A stretch of DNA of 20,536 nucleotides from the NCBI GenBank assembly GCA_036401755.1, contig DASWUD010000161.1:1-20536 (forward strand). Reading direction: 5' to 3'. The translations under genes were made by a program, and so were the position numbers. Below, piece by piece: positions 1 to 6,199 of this stretch (position 1 is the stretch's first letter; the number at the start of each line of letters is the position of its first letter). The notes under the pieces were generated by a model. That model was not told where the DNA came from. It worked only from the letters and a program-made list of their open reading frames with translations, and made no database searches. This DNA is from DASWUD01 sp036401755. Its GTDB lineage: Bacteria > Pseudomonadota > Gammaproteobacteria > Thiohalomonadales > Thiohalomonadaceae.

Positions 1-46
1 TTCTAGCCTGACCAAAAAACATCATGGCCCCAAACATCAAATAAAC

Positions 47-73
47 GGAGGGGTTGCCATAAGCAACCCCTCC
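47..73 (-). terminator. Hairpin terminator of the minus-strand envelope operon
   Basis: A perfect 11-bp inverted repeat (arms 47-57 and 63-73, 5-base loop) starts 22 bases beyond the stop codon of the small lipoprotein gene. On the minus strand it is followed by GTTTATTTG, which is only partly T-rich. The position and the perfect GC-rich stem make a rho-independent terminator the best reading. I see nothing else in bases 1-46. Confidence 0.7.
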
Positions 74-95
74 AGGTTCATTATCCAGCAATGGA

Positions 96-257
96 CTACT
101 GTGTTGTCAGAACAGCCGATGTGGTTACCGATGAGGTTATCTGTGCATTGTCTCCCGTTGCTGACGAACTACTACTATCACTACCACCACCGCAGCCCGC
201 CAAGCTCAGCATGACTACCGCTGTCATGGCAATTACCAGTTGAAGGAGCAGATTCAT
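96..257 (-). CDS. Small lipoprotein, 53 aa
   Basis: This short frame begins with ATG at 257-255 and ends with TAG at 98-96. The protein has a hydrophobic signal sequence ending in the lipobox LAGC at residues 19-22, so Cys22 should be lipidated. The mature part is about 32 residues, rich in Gly, Ser and Thr, with no recognisable domain. Gly at position +2 after the Cys would favour outer-membrane sorting under the E. coli Lol rule. The start is supported by GAGG seven bases upstream, which overlaps the stop region of the preceding gene; the two genes are nine bases apart and are surely cotranscribed. A perfect hairpin follows. The function is unknown. Small Ser-rich lipoproteins of this type evolve fast, so finding homologues will be hard. 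The signal sequence, ribosome binding site and terminator together make it a convincing gene. Confidence 0.75.
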   Translation of the reverse strand: MNLLLQLVIAMTAVVMLSLAGCGGGSDSSSSSATGDNAQITSSVTTSAVLTTQ

Positions 258-266
258 GGCGATACC

Positions 267-722
267 TCAAAACTGGCAAACGCCGCTGAACAAGTCGCTG
301 GCACCTTGTACCAAAATGGTTTTACCACCATTAACCGCATACAGGTTCATTTTTAGGTTTCCACCATCGAGCAGTTTTGAACCTGGAATAGGTCCGTCAG
401 TTATGACAAAAGAAAGACCGGCTGCCGTGCTGGTCTGACTATCAGCTACTGAAACTGCAGGACCTGTAGTATCGTAAGTTACCCCCATGGCATTAAAGTG
501 CACTGTACCGCTTGTAGCGCCGGTGAATGTCAAGGTGGCAAGAATGTTGTAGGTGTTGTTGTAAGGGGTCAATGCGCCAGCTGGTACCGGTTTGGTGACC
601 AGCATCGCGCAGGTCCCGCTCGTTGGAAAGGCAAAGGCGTTTGATGCCGACAACAACATCATGCCAGCTGCACCACAAACAAGGTTGCGCAGATATTTTT
701 GCTTCAGATTAGTTTTCATCAT
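267..722 (-). CDS. Secreted protein of unknown function, 151 aa
   Basis: The frame stays open upstream of 722, but two adjacent ATGs at 722 and 719, preceded by GGAG four to seven bases away, are the clear start. Residues 1-31 form a signal peptide: a basic N-terminus, a hydrophobic core around LVCGAAGMMLLSA, and a cleavage site after AFA. The mature protein is about 120 residues, rich in Thr, Ser, Gly and Val, and looks like a beta-strand protein. Its only two cysteines sit near the ends (SGTC just after the signal, GVC before the C-terminus), suggesting one disulfide closing the domain. I do not recognise the family. It is the first gene of a two-gene operon with the small lipoprotein and is divergent from another lipoprotein/secreted-protein pair, so an envelope or extracellular role is likely. 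A dyad at 754-769 lies just upstream and may be an operator. Confidence 0.75.
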   Translation of the reverse strand: MMKTNLKQKYLRNLVCGAAGMMLLSASNAFAFPTSGTCAMLVTKPVPAGALTPYNNTYNILATLTFTGATSGTVHFNAMGVTYDTTGPAVSVADSQTSTAAGLSFVITDGPIPGSKLLDGGNLKMNLYAVNGGKTILVQGASDLFSGVCQF

Positions 723-1272
723 GCTTCTCCATTTATTAGTAGTTCCATTTAATAACAGAGTTCTCTGTTTTTTGAGATTCGTCGAATCGCGGCCTTCCGC
801 TCCATGCCCGATTACCAACGAACACATAAATATCAGTTACGATATCCATATGGTGCATTCGTTATGCACGATTTATGCTCACATGAAAGGCGCGCAACAG
901 TCAACTGACAATCTTCTTGGATTCTGTCTACAAACCCCAAGGAGCCGCTTCCTACTCAGCAATATGGCATACGCCAATTGACCCTTTCGATACGGAATAG
1001 GCACACAAGAACAACAAATATTCTGCATCGGTAATGCAGCCATAGGTTTGCCGCACACACACTGCCCATTATTCGTAAAAAATAGTATCCACGTGAGTGA
1101 CATATTTCACTGCGCACATCGGCATCCTGCCAAACACTGATATCAGCACCCTTTCGGCCTTTGTCACCAATTACCAGAAGATGCCCGAACGGCAGAGCAC
1201 TGCCGGCCGAATTGCACTCACAGCATCTAAGTGCACTAGCGCACCAAATTTTGAGGCACAAGGAATGACGTC
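723..1272. other. Divergent intergenic region without a convincing gene (550 bases)
   Basis: This region separates the two envelope operons and must hold both of their promoters. The open frames in it give Cys- and Arg-rich or low-complexity translations without signal peptides or good ribosome binding sites. Visible structures are the 7-bp dyad at 754-769, a perfect 6-bp inverted repeat at 853-869 (GTGCAT / ATGCAC, 5-base spacer), and a 6-bp hairpin at 1190-1205 (CGGCAG / CTGCCG, 4-base loop). I could not place -10 and -35 boxes with confidence. Confidence 0.6.
754..769. promoter_or_regulatory. Dyad AACAGAG-TT-CTCTGTT, candidate operator
   Basis: Seven-base arms at 754-760 and 763-769 are perfectly complementary with a two-base spacer. 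The dyad is centred about 40 bases upstream of the ATG of the minus-strand secreted-protein gene. The spacer is too short for a stable RNA loop, so a binding site for a dimeric regulator is more plausible than a terminator, although a T run follows on the plus strand. The role is inferred from position only. Confidence 0.35.
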
Positions 1273-1479
1273 ATGAACAGATGTTGGATTGTCACATCAC
1301 TCTTGCTTGCAATGACACTCGCACTTGAAGGATGTAAGGACGATGACAGCTCGCCGAGTACTTCGTCAGGCGCAGCGGCGTGGTTAGACAAACTGCAATC
1401 AACCTCGTCAGGCACCAACCAAACCTCGTCATCAGGGGTGTGGGATCAGATTCAGTGGGATGAAGATAATTGGCAATAA
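1273..1479 (+). CDS. Small lipoprotein, 68 aa
   Basis: The protein starts with a signal sequence ending in LEGC, a lipobox with the lipidated Cys at residue 21, followed by KDDD. The mature part is about 48 residues, full of Ser, Thr, Gly and Asn, and ends in a short stretch alternating Trp with acidic residues (VWDQIQWDEDNW). The Trp/Asp-rich tail is its most distinctive feature and could contact a partner or polysaccharide, but that is a guess. AGGA lies eight bases upstream of the ATG. The next gene begins 15 bases after the stop, so the two are cotranscribed. The arrangement mirrors the divergent operon, which also pairs a small lipoprotein with a secreted protein. No family is recognised. 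Confidence 0.7.
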   Translation: MNRCWIVTSLLLAMTLALEGCKDDDSSPSTSSGAAAWLDKLQSTSSGTNQTSSSGVWDQIQWDEDNWQ

Positions 1480-1494
1480 CATGGAGAAGGCACG

Positions 1495-2673
1495 ATGAAC
1501 AGATTAATTATAATTTGCACTTTTGCACTGTTGGGTTGCATGGCGCTCTCGGCACAGGCTGCCAGCCTGACTGTCCCCAATACCTTTAGCGCTGGCACCA
1601 AGGCCGTGGCAGCCGAGGTCAATGCCAATTTTGCTGCGGTCAAGGCCGCAGTCGACGATAACGATAGTCGCATTGCCGCACTGGAGAATGCCCTGGCGAC
1701 GCTGCAAGCCACCGTCAATGCACAAGCCAGCACGATCACCAACCTGCAAAACACCGTCACAACCCAGGCCAATACCATCACCACCCTGCAAAGCACTGTT
1801 ACGACGCAAACAAGCACCATCACAAACCTGGGTACAACGGTAGCGACCCTGCAAGGTCAATTGACCGCCATCAACAACAGTCATGTCATGGCCCTCGACC
1901 CTTATCTGACCGTCGATACTGTCAGCGACAGTCGTGGACCGTTAGTCCAGCTTAGCGGCATCAACCTGCAACTGGTCAATGGCAGCGGCCAGACTGATTT
2001 GGCCAATGGCAAGGGTAACCTCATCATCGGTTATGATGTCGCGCGTACCACAGGAAGCCCTAGCTGCTCGTTAGGCACATATCTGGATCAGGCCTCCTGC
2101 GAAGCAGCCAGTTACACCTGGGCCATCAACCACAAGGGAGGGTCACACTATCTCGTCATAGGCAATAAACACAACTATTCCCAGTTCGGCGGTATTGTGG
2201 CGGGCTATCAAAACACGAGCAGTGCAGGTTTTGCCAGTGTAAGCGGCGGCTTCAGTGGCACTGCGAGCGGCACCTACTCCAGTGTGAGTGGCGGCTTCAA
2301 CAACTCAGCCAGCGGCAACTATTCCAGTGTGAGCGGCGGCTCCACCAACATTGCCAGCAACAGCTCCGCCAGTATCAGTGGCGGCATTAACAACACCGCC
2401 AGCGGTGCTGTCGCTAGTGTCAGCGGTGGCTACAACAACACTGCCAGCGGCCAGCGCGCCAGCATTAGCGGTGGGACCACTAACACTGCCAGCGGTGGTC
2501 ACGCCAGTGTGAGCGGTGGCGAATCAAATACCGCTAGCGCCTTTGCCGCCAGTGTCACTGGCGGCTCAAATAATAGCGCTAGCGGTGTTCAGTCCAGTGT
2601 CAGTGGCGGCTTTACTCGTACTGCACCTGACGCCCAGGACTGGGTGGCCGGCTCATTATTTGAGGATCTGTGA
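1495..2673 (+). CDS. Secreted coiled-coil protein with YadA-head-like repeats, 392 aa
   Basis: Residues 1-22 are a signal peptide (cleavage near AQA). Residues 24-50 carry the motif LTVPNTFSAGTKAVAAEVNANF, split here as LTVPNTFSAG and AEVNANF, seen at the start of many proteobacterial secreted and tail-fibre-like proteins. Residues about 56-126 form a coiled coil with a 14-residue (two-heptad) repeat, I-T-x-L-Q-x-T-V-T-T-Q. Residues 130-240 are a Gly-rich beta region including NGKGNLIIGYD, with an insert holding two Cys (191 and 202, CEAASYTWA). Residues 248-382 are nine 15-residue repeats of the form S-V-S-G-G-x-x-N-T-A-S-G-x-x-A, like the left-handed beta-roll heads of trimeric adhesins. 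No YadA-type membrane anchor follows; the protein ends ten residues after the repeats. It is probably a trimeric, fibre-like extracellular protein held by other means, perhaps the cotranscribed lipoprotein. The trimer and role are inferred. Confidence 0.85.
   Translation: MNRLIIICTFALLGCMALSAQAASLTVPNTFSAGTKAVAAEVNANFAAVKAAVDDNDSRIAALENALATLQATVNAQASTITNLQNTVTTQANTITTLQSTVTTQTSTITNLGTTVATLQGQLTAINNSHVMALDPYLTVDTVSDSRGPLVQLSGINLQLVNGSGQTDLANGKGNLIIGYDVARTTGSPSCSLGTYLDQASCEAASYTWAINHKGGSHYLVIGNKHNYSQFGGIVAGYQNTSSAGFASVSGGFSGTASGTYSSVSGGFNNSASGNYSSVSGGSTNIASNSSASISGGINNTASGAVASVSGGYNNTASGQRASISGGTTNTASGGHASVSGGESNTASAFAASVTGGSNNSASGVQSSVSGGFTRTAPDAQDWVAGSLFEDL
2236..2640 (+). repeat. Nine tandem 45-bp coding repeats
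   Basis: These are nine in-frame units of 45 bases encoding the S-[VI]-[ST]-G-G-x-x-N-[TS]-A-S-G-x-x-[AS] motif. The motif AGTGTGAGCGGCGGC or a close variant recurs in each unit, while positions 6-7 and 13-14 of the protein repeat vary. A degenerate extra unit precedes them (GIVAGYQNTSSAGFA). Near-identical units could allow copy-number change by recombination. Confidence 0.85.
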
Positions 2674-2720
2674 TGTAGAAAGAGAGGGGGCCATAACCTC
2701 ATCTCCTCTCTGCAGAAATT

Positions 2721-2754
2721 TATGGCGCTCCTCTGGGAGCGCCATACTTTTTTT
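2721..2754 (+). terminator. Rho-independent terminator after the repeat protein gene
   Basis: A perfect 11-bp stem (2721-2731 with 2736-2746), a TCTG loop, one C, then seven T (2748-2754). It lies 47 bases after the stop codon. The same stem faces the end of the convergent ychJ gene and could act in both directions, although the minus-strand side is less T-rich (AATTTCTG). Confidence 0.9.
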
Positions 2755-2819
2755 AGCACCCTCATGATGTGTTGAATGCTTATTGATTAATAGAGAGAGT
2801 GGTGAACTGACACCGAAGA

Positions 2820-3284
2820 TCACCGGCCACAACACTGCTTAAACTTCTTGCCGCTTCTGCAGGGGCAGGGAGCATTGCGACTGACTTTCATGGCTACTGT
2901 GGGAAATAGTTCACCATCCAGATAGAACCAGCGCCCCTCCTCGCGCAGGAAACGGCTGCGCTCGTGCAGGGCACCACACTTCCCATCGACGGAAATCCAT
3001 CGGGCGATAAACTCGACCTCGCCCTGGCGTTCGCTTTCACTTCCACCACAGGTATGGAGGATCTGCAGGCCACACCACTTCGGTTCGTCACTGGCGAAGG
3101 AAAGCGTGGCTGGACGAGTTGAGCTGTGCCAGGTAGCACGCAGATATTCCGCGAGTTTCAGCACATAGGCGCTGTAGCGCGAGCGCATCAGCGCTTCGGC
3201 GCTGGGGGCAGCAAGGCCATCATGGTAGCGGGAACAGCAGGCTTGGTAGGTGAGGCCTGAACCACAAGGGCAATACTTATACAT
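2820..3284 (-). CDS. ychJ: YchJ family protein with two SEC-C motifs (UPF0225)
   Basis: The protein has the YchJ architecture: an N-terminal SEC-C zinc motif (Cys5, Cys7, Cys16, Cys17, in CPCGSGLTYQACC), a central NTF2-like domain typified by the AEALMRSRYSAYV segment after the first motif, and a C-terminal SEC-C motif (Cys140, Cys142, Cys151, Cys152). Its length of 154 residues is normal for the family. The C-terminal motif reads CPCRSGKKF, with Arg where Gly is usual; the zinc-binding Cys are intact. YchJ proteins are widespread in proteobacteria but have no settled function; SEC-C motifs bind zinc and in SecA contact SecB and the ribosome. ATG at 3284 fits the family N-terminus, although I see no strong ribosome binding site. 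It appears monocistronic, between the TRAP operon end and the convergent repeat-protein gene. Confidence 0.9.
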   Translation of the reverse strand: MYKYCPCGSGLTYQACCSRYHDGLAAPSAEALMRSRYSAYVLKLAEYLRATWHSSTRPATLSFASDEPKWCGLQILHTCGGSESERQGEVEFIARWISVDGKCGALHERSRFLREEGRWFYLDGELFPTVAMKVSRNAPCPCRSGKKFKQCCGR

Positions 3285-3375
3285 GTGTTGATGACACTGA
3301 TTTGTTGCCTGATTCTTATGGAGCGCACTTGCACTAACGGAAATACGTCTCTCGAAATAGTAAAGGTTAAGTGCA

Positions 3376-3401
3376 ATCCCCTCGCGCTTAGAGGAGGGGA
3401 T
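3376..3401 (-). terminator. Hairpin after the TRAP transporter operon
   Basis: Arms ATCCCCTC (3376-3383) and GAGGGGAT (3394-3401) flank a 10-base loop, 13 bases beyond the dctM stop codon. The downstream minus-strand sequence is not T-rich (TGCACTTAACC), so it may act as a weak or Rho-assisted terminator or protect the 3' end. ychJ lies downstream on the same strand and probably has its own promoter in 3285-3375. Confidence 0.5.
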
Positions 3402-3413
3402 GGAAACAGTGTT

Positions 3414-4691
3414 TCAATGCTGTAGCGACGGCAGCCATAGCGATAGTGCGGGCCAGTAGGTGATGACCAGTACGCTGAAGAGCAGCAGGACGAAAAAGGG
3501 AATGGTGGCGCGATAGAGCTCCATCACAGGTTTGCCGAAACGGTAGCTGGCGATGAAGAGGTTCATCCCTACCGGCGGGGTGAAGTAGCCAATCTGCATA
3601 TTGGCGAGGAAGATGATGCCGAGGTGCACCGGGTCGATGCCATAACCGATGGCGATAGGCAGTAGTAGTGGCACCATGATCACCAGCGCGGAGAAGATAT
3701 CGAGCATGGTGCCAAGGACCAGCAGGAACAGGTTGAGCAGCACCAGGAAGGTGAGCTTGTCGCTGATGTTGGCGCGAATCATCTCGAACAGCTTGTTCGG
3801 TACCTCGGTATCGATCAGGTAGTTGGTGGAGGCGAGCGAGACCCCGAGGATGAGCAGGATGGCACCGACCATCATCATCGAGTCGTGCATGATCTTCGGC
3901 AGACGGCGCAGTGGAATCTCTCGGTAGATGAACACTGAGGTGGCAAGCACGTATAGCACCGTCACCGCTGCCGCCTCGGAGACGGCGAAGTAGCCGCTGT
4001 AGATCCCCCCCAACACGATCACCGGCAGCGGCAGCTCCCACTTCGCCTGCCAACTGGCGGCGCGCAACTCCTGCCAGGAGAATTGTTGCAGCTTCACCTT
4101 GCGATGGGTCCAGATCCCCCAGGAGGAGAGCAGCAAAACCATCAACAGGCCGGGCAGCACGCCGGCCAAAAACAGTTCGTCGATGGTGATGGAGCGCCCC
4201 ACACCGAGCTGCTGCACCATCACGCCATAGAGGATGAGCGGTAGCGACGGGGCGAACAGCAGACCGAGGCTGCCCGAGGTAGTGATGAGGCCGAGGTTGA
4301 AGCGCTCGTGGTAGCCGGCCTGCTGCAGCGCCGGATAGAGCAGCGCACCCAACGCAACGATGGTGACCCCCGAGGCACCGGTGAATGCGGTGAAGATGGC
4401 GCAGGCAACCAGAGAGACGATGGCGAGCCCGCCGGGCATCCAACCGAGCAGAGCCTGGGTAACGCGCACCAGTCGCTGTGGTGCGCCACTCTCGCTCATT
4501 ACATAGCCGGCAAAGGTAAAGAGGGGGATGGCGAGCAGGATCGGCATCTCGGCAAGGCGATAGAACTCGATGGCCATCACCGAGAGGTCGACCTCCGTAC
4601 TCATAAAGCCGACCATCGCCAGCGCCGCGATCACCACGAAGAGTGGCGCACCGAGCAGCGCCATGATTAGCAACAGCACCGTTGCGATCAT
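3414..4691 (-). CDS. dctM: TRAP transporter large permease, DctM family
   Basis: This is a 425-residue, very hydrophobic protein with about 12 membrane segments, the expected length for a DctM subunit. It belongs to the ion-transporter superfamily and forms the transport channel of tripartite ATP-independent periplasmic transporters, using a sodium or proton gradient. Recognisable family segments are the N-terminal APLFVVIA region, LLAIPLFTFAGYVM, the FTAFTGASGVTIVALG signature, FAPSLPLILYG, and the C-terminal IGYFTPPVGMNLF motif. The ATG overlaps the dctQ stop by four bases (ATGA), so the two membrane subunits are translationally coupled. It is the last gene of the operon; a hairpin follows. 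The substrate cannot be read from this subunit. Confidence 0.95.
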   Translation of the reverse strand: MIATVLLLIMALLGAPLFVVIAALAMVGFMSTEVDLSVMAIEFYRLAEMPILLAIPLFTFAGYVMSESGAPQRLVRVTQALLGWMPGGLAIVSLVACAIFTAFTGASGVTIVALGALLYPALQQAGYHERFNLGLITTSGSLGLLFAPSLPLILYGVMVQQLGVGRSITIDELFLAGVLPGLLMVLLLSSWGIWTHRKVKLQQFSWQELRAASWQAKWELPLPVIVLGGIYSGYFAVSEAAAVTVLYVLATSVFIYREIPLRRLPKIMHDSMMMVGAILLILGVSLASTNYLIDTEVPNKLFEMIRANISDKLTFLVLLNLFLLVLGTMLDIFSALVIMVPLLLPIAIGYGIDPVHLGIIFLANMQIGYFTPPVGMNLFIASYRFGKPVMELYRATIPFFVLLLFSVLVITYWPALSLWLPSLQH

Positions 4692-5179
4692 GCCTGCTGC
4701 TCCTCACGTTCCGGATGGGCGAAACGGACAAGCATCGAGAGGAGGAATCTCCACGCCATTACCGCAAAACCCACCGGCATGATCGCCTCGCAGGCCCAGG
4801 CCGGCACACCGGCGAAGGCCTCGCCGCCGCCATGAAACTCCTCGATAACAAAACTGCCGCTGTGCCACGCCAGCAACGCGCAGACGATGGCGCTGAAGAG
4901 GTCGGTGATGATGCCGCTCACCTGCTTGCCGCGCACAGGCAAGAAGCGCGACAAGACATCGATGGTGATGTGCCGATGCTCGCGCGTTGCCGCCATTGCC
5001 CCCACCAGGCCGACCCACAACACCATGATGCGCAGTAATGGATCGCTCCAGCCGAAGCCGGTATCAAACAGATTGCGCAGCACGATCTGCGCCCCGGCCA
5101 CAAGGATCATGATCGAGACCAGCGCGATCATCACGCTGTCCTCGATAAAGCGGGTAGCGCGTAGTAGCGGGTGGATCAT
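4688..5179 (-). CDS. dctQ: TRAP transporter small permease, DctQ family
   Basis: A 163-residue protein with four predicted membrane helices, matching the DctQ fold. Family features are the N-terminal amphipathic stretch, a first helix around IALVSIMILVAGAQIVLRNL, the FGWSDPLLRIMVLWVGLVGA segment (FGWSDPLLR, then LWVGLVGA) that follows it, and AATREHRHITIDVL with the conserved basic/acidic pattern. It forms a complex with DctM in the inner membrane. Its start lies three bases after the dctP stop and its end overlaps dctM by four bases, so P, Q and M are tightly packed as one transcriptional unit. Confidence 0.93.
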   Translation of the reverse strand: MIHPLLRATRFIEDSVMIALVSIMILVAGAQIVLRNLFDTGFGWSDPLLRIMVLWVGLVGAMAATREHRHITIDVLSRFLPVRGKQVSGIITDLFSAIVCALLAWHSGSFVIEEFHGGGEAFAGVPAWACEAIMPVGFAVMAWRFLLSMLVRFAHPEREEQQA

Positions 5180-5182
5180 GGG

Positions 5183-6190
5183 TCAGTGCTTCGCTGCGTT
5201 CTTGCGAGAGTCGGCCAGCGTGTCGTCGAGCGCCTTGAGGATCGCCGGCGAGAACTGGCCGCGGCTCTTGACCTTCTCCATGGCCTGCGCCGAAGCCTCG
5301 CGCCAGCGGCGCGTCTCTTGCTCTGTGGAGTGGACAATGGTGATGCCGCGCTGCTTGAGCACATCCTTGGCCGCCTCGTTGTCGGCACGGTTGATGGTAT
5401 CGAGCCGGGTGAAGACATCGCCCATCACCCGGCTGACCACCGCCTGATCTGCAGCGCTCAGTTTTTCGAACAGGTCGCGCTTCACCACCATCGTGCCGTA
5501 GAGGTACATGAGCGGTACATCGTTCATGTATTTCACCTGGGTATACCACTGCAGGGCGATGGCGCCGACGGTGGAGGCCTCGACGGTATCGATCATGCCG
5601 GTCTGCAGTCCGGTGAGCACATCGGTGAGTGGTAGTGAGATAGGAGAGATCTTCGCGGCTTCAAACGAGGCGCGGCTGATTTCGTCCCCTTCCGGCACCC
5701 ACACCTTGCGCCCCTTGAGGTTATCGATCCCGGCCACTGGCGCTGACGACATCAGGTAGGCGAAGCCCCCTTCACTGATGCCGAAGCTGACGAAGCCATT
5801 CTCTTTCATCCCGGCGATGAGCAGCGGGTCGAGGCGCTTGCGCACATGATCCACCTCCTCATAGGAGTTGAAGGCGAAGGGGAAGCTGTAGACCTGGCTG
5901 TCGGGATAGATCTCGGCGAGCCCCCCGCCGGTGATGGCCCCCCCTTGCAACTGGCCAATGCGGATCTTGCGCAGCACACTCTTGTCGTTGCCCATCACTC
6001 CACCGGGGTAGTAACGGATCTGCACACGCCCTTGTGTCTGCTTCTCGATCTCGTCGGCCCCCTTGCGCATCTCCTCCATCCAGCGGGTGCCGTCGGGGGC
6101 GATGGTGGCGATCTTGAATACGGTGGCATGGGCCGGCACCAGCACGGCCATCCCGATGAATACCAACAGATAACGTAACGCAGACATCAT
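5183..6190 (-). CDS. dctP: TRAP transporter periplasmic solute-binding protein, DctP family
   Basis: The protein (335 aa from ATG 6190) has a signal peptide cleaved near PAHA (residue 22) and a DctP-type binding domain. Family segments include FKIATIAPDGT at the mature N-terminus, GRVQIRYYPGGVMGND, the KGRKVWVP motif before the hinge, and PLTDVLTGLQTGMIDTVE. It captures a substrate, commonly a carboxylate in this family, and hands it to DctQM. I chose ATG 6190 because AGGAG lies six bases upstream; the frame can be extended two codons to TTG, but that would bring the ribosome binding site too close. The gene begins nine bases after the TatT-like gene. Association with a TatT subunit places it in the TPR-associated TRAP subgroup; the Treponema pallidum example was proposed to handle hydrophobic ligands. 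The actual ligand is unknown. Confidence 0.92.
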   Translation of the reverse strand: MMSALRYLLVFIGMAVLVPAHATVFKIATIAPDGTRWMEEMRKGADEIEKQTQGRVQIRYYPGGVMGNDKSVLRKIRIGQLQGGAITGGGLAEIYPDSQVYSFPFAFNSYEEVDHVRKRLDPLLIAGMKENGFVSFGISEGGFAYLMSSAPVAGIDNLKGRKVWVPEGDEISRASFEAAKISPISLPLTDVLTGLQTGMIDTVEASTVGAIALQWYTQVKYMNDVPLMYLYGTMVVKRDLFEKLSAADQAVVSRVMGDVFTRLDTINRADNEAAKDVLKQRGITIVHSTEQETRRWREASAQAMEKVKSRGQFSPAILKALDDTLADSRKNAAKH

Positions 6191-6199
6191 CAACAACTC

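Noticed and set aside
592..1261. Several open frames on both strands in the divergent intergenic region
   Set aside because: They are Cys/Arg-rich, mutually overlapping, and lack good start signals; the region is better explained as control DNA.
2236..2640. Regular 45-bp repeats as a possible CRISPR-like or satellite array
   Set aside because: The repeats are in frame, encode a known 15-residue protein motif, and have no unique spacers.
3388..4731. Minus-strand frame of 447 codons overlapping dctM
   Set aside because: It is a shifted frame of the dctM gene and gives an Arg/His/Ala-rich translation, while dctM has full family motifs.
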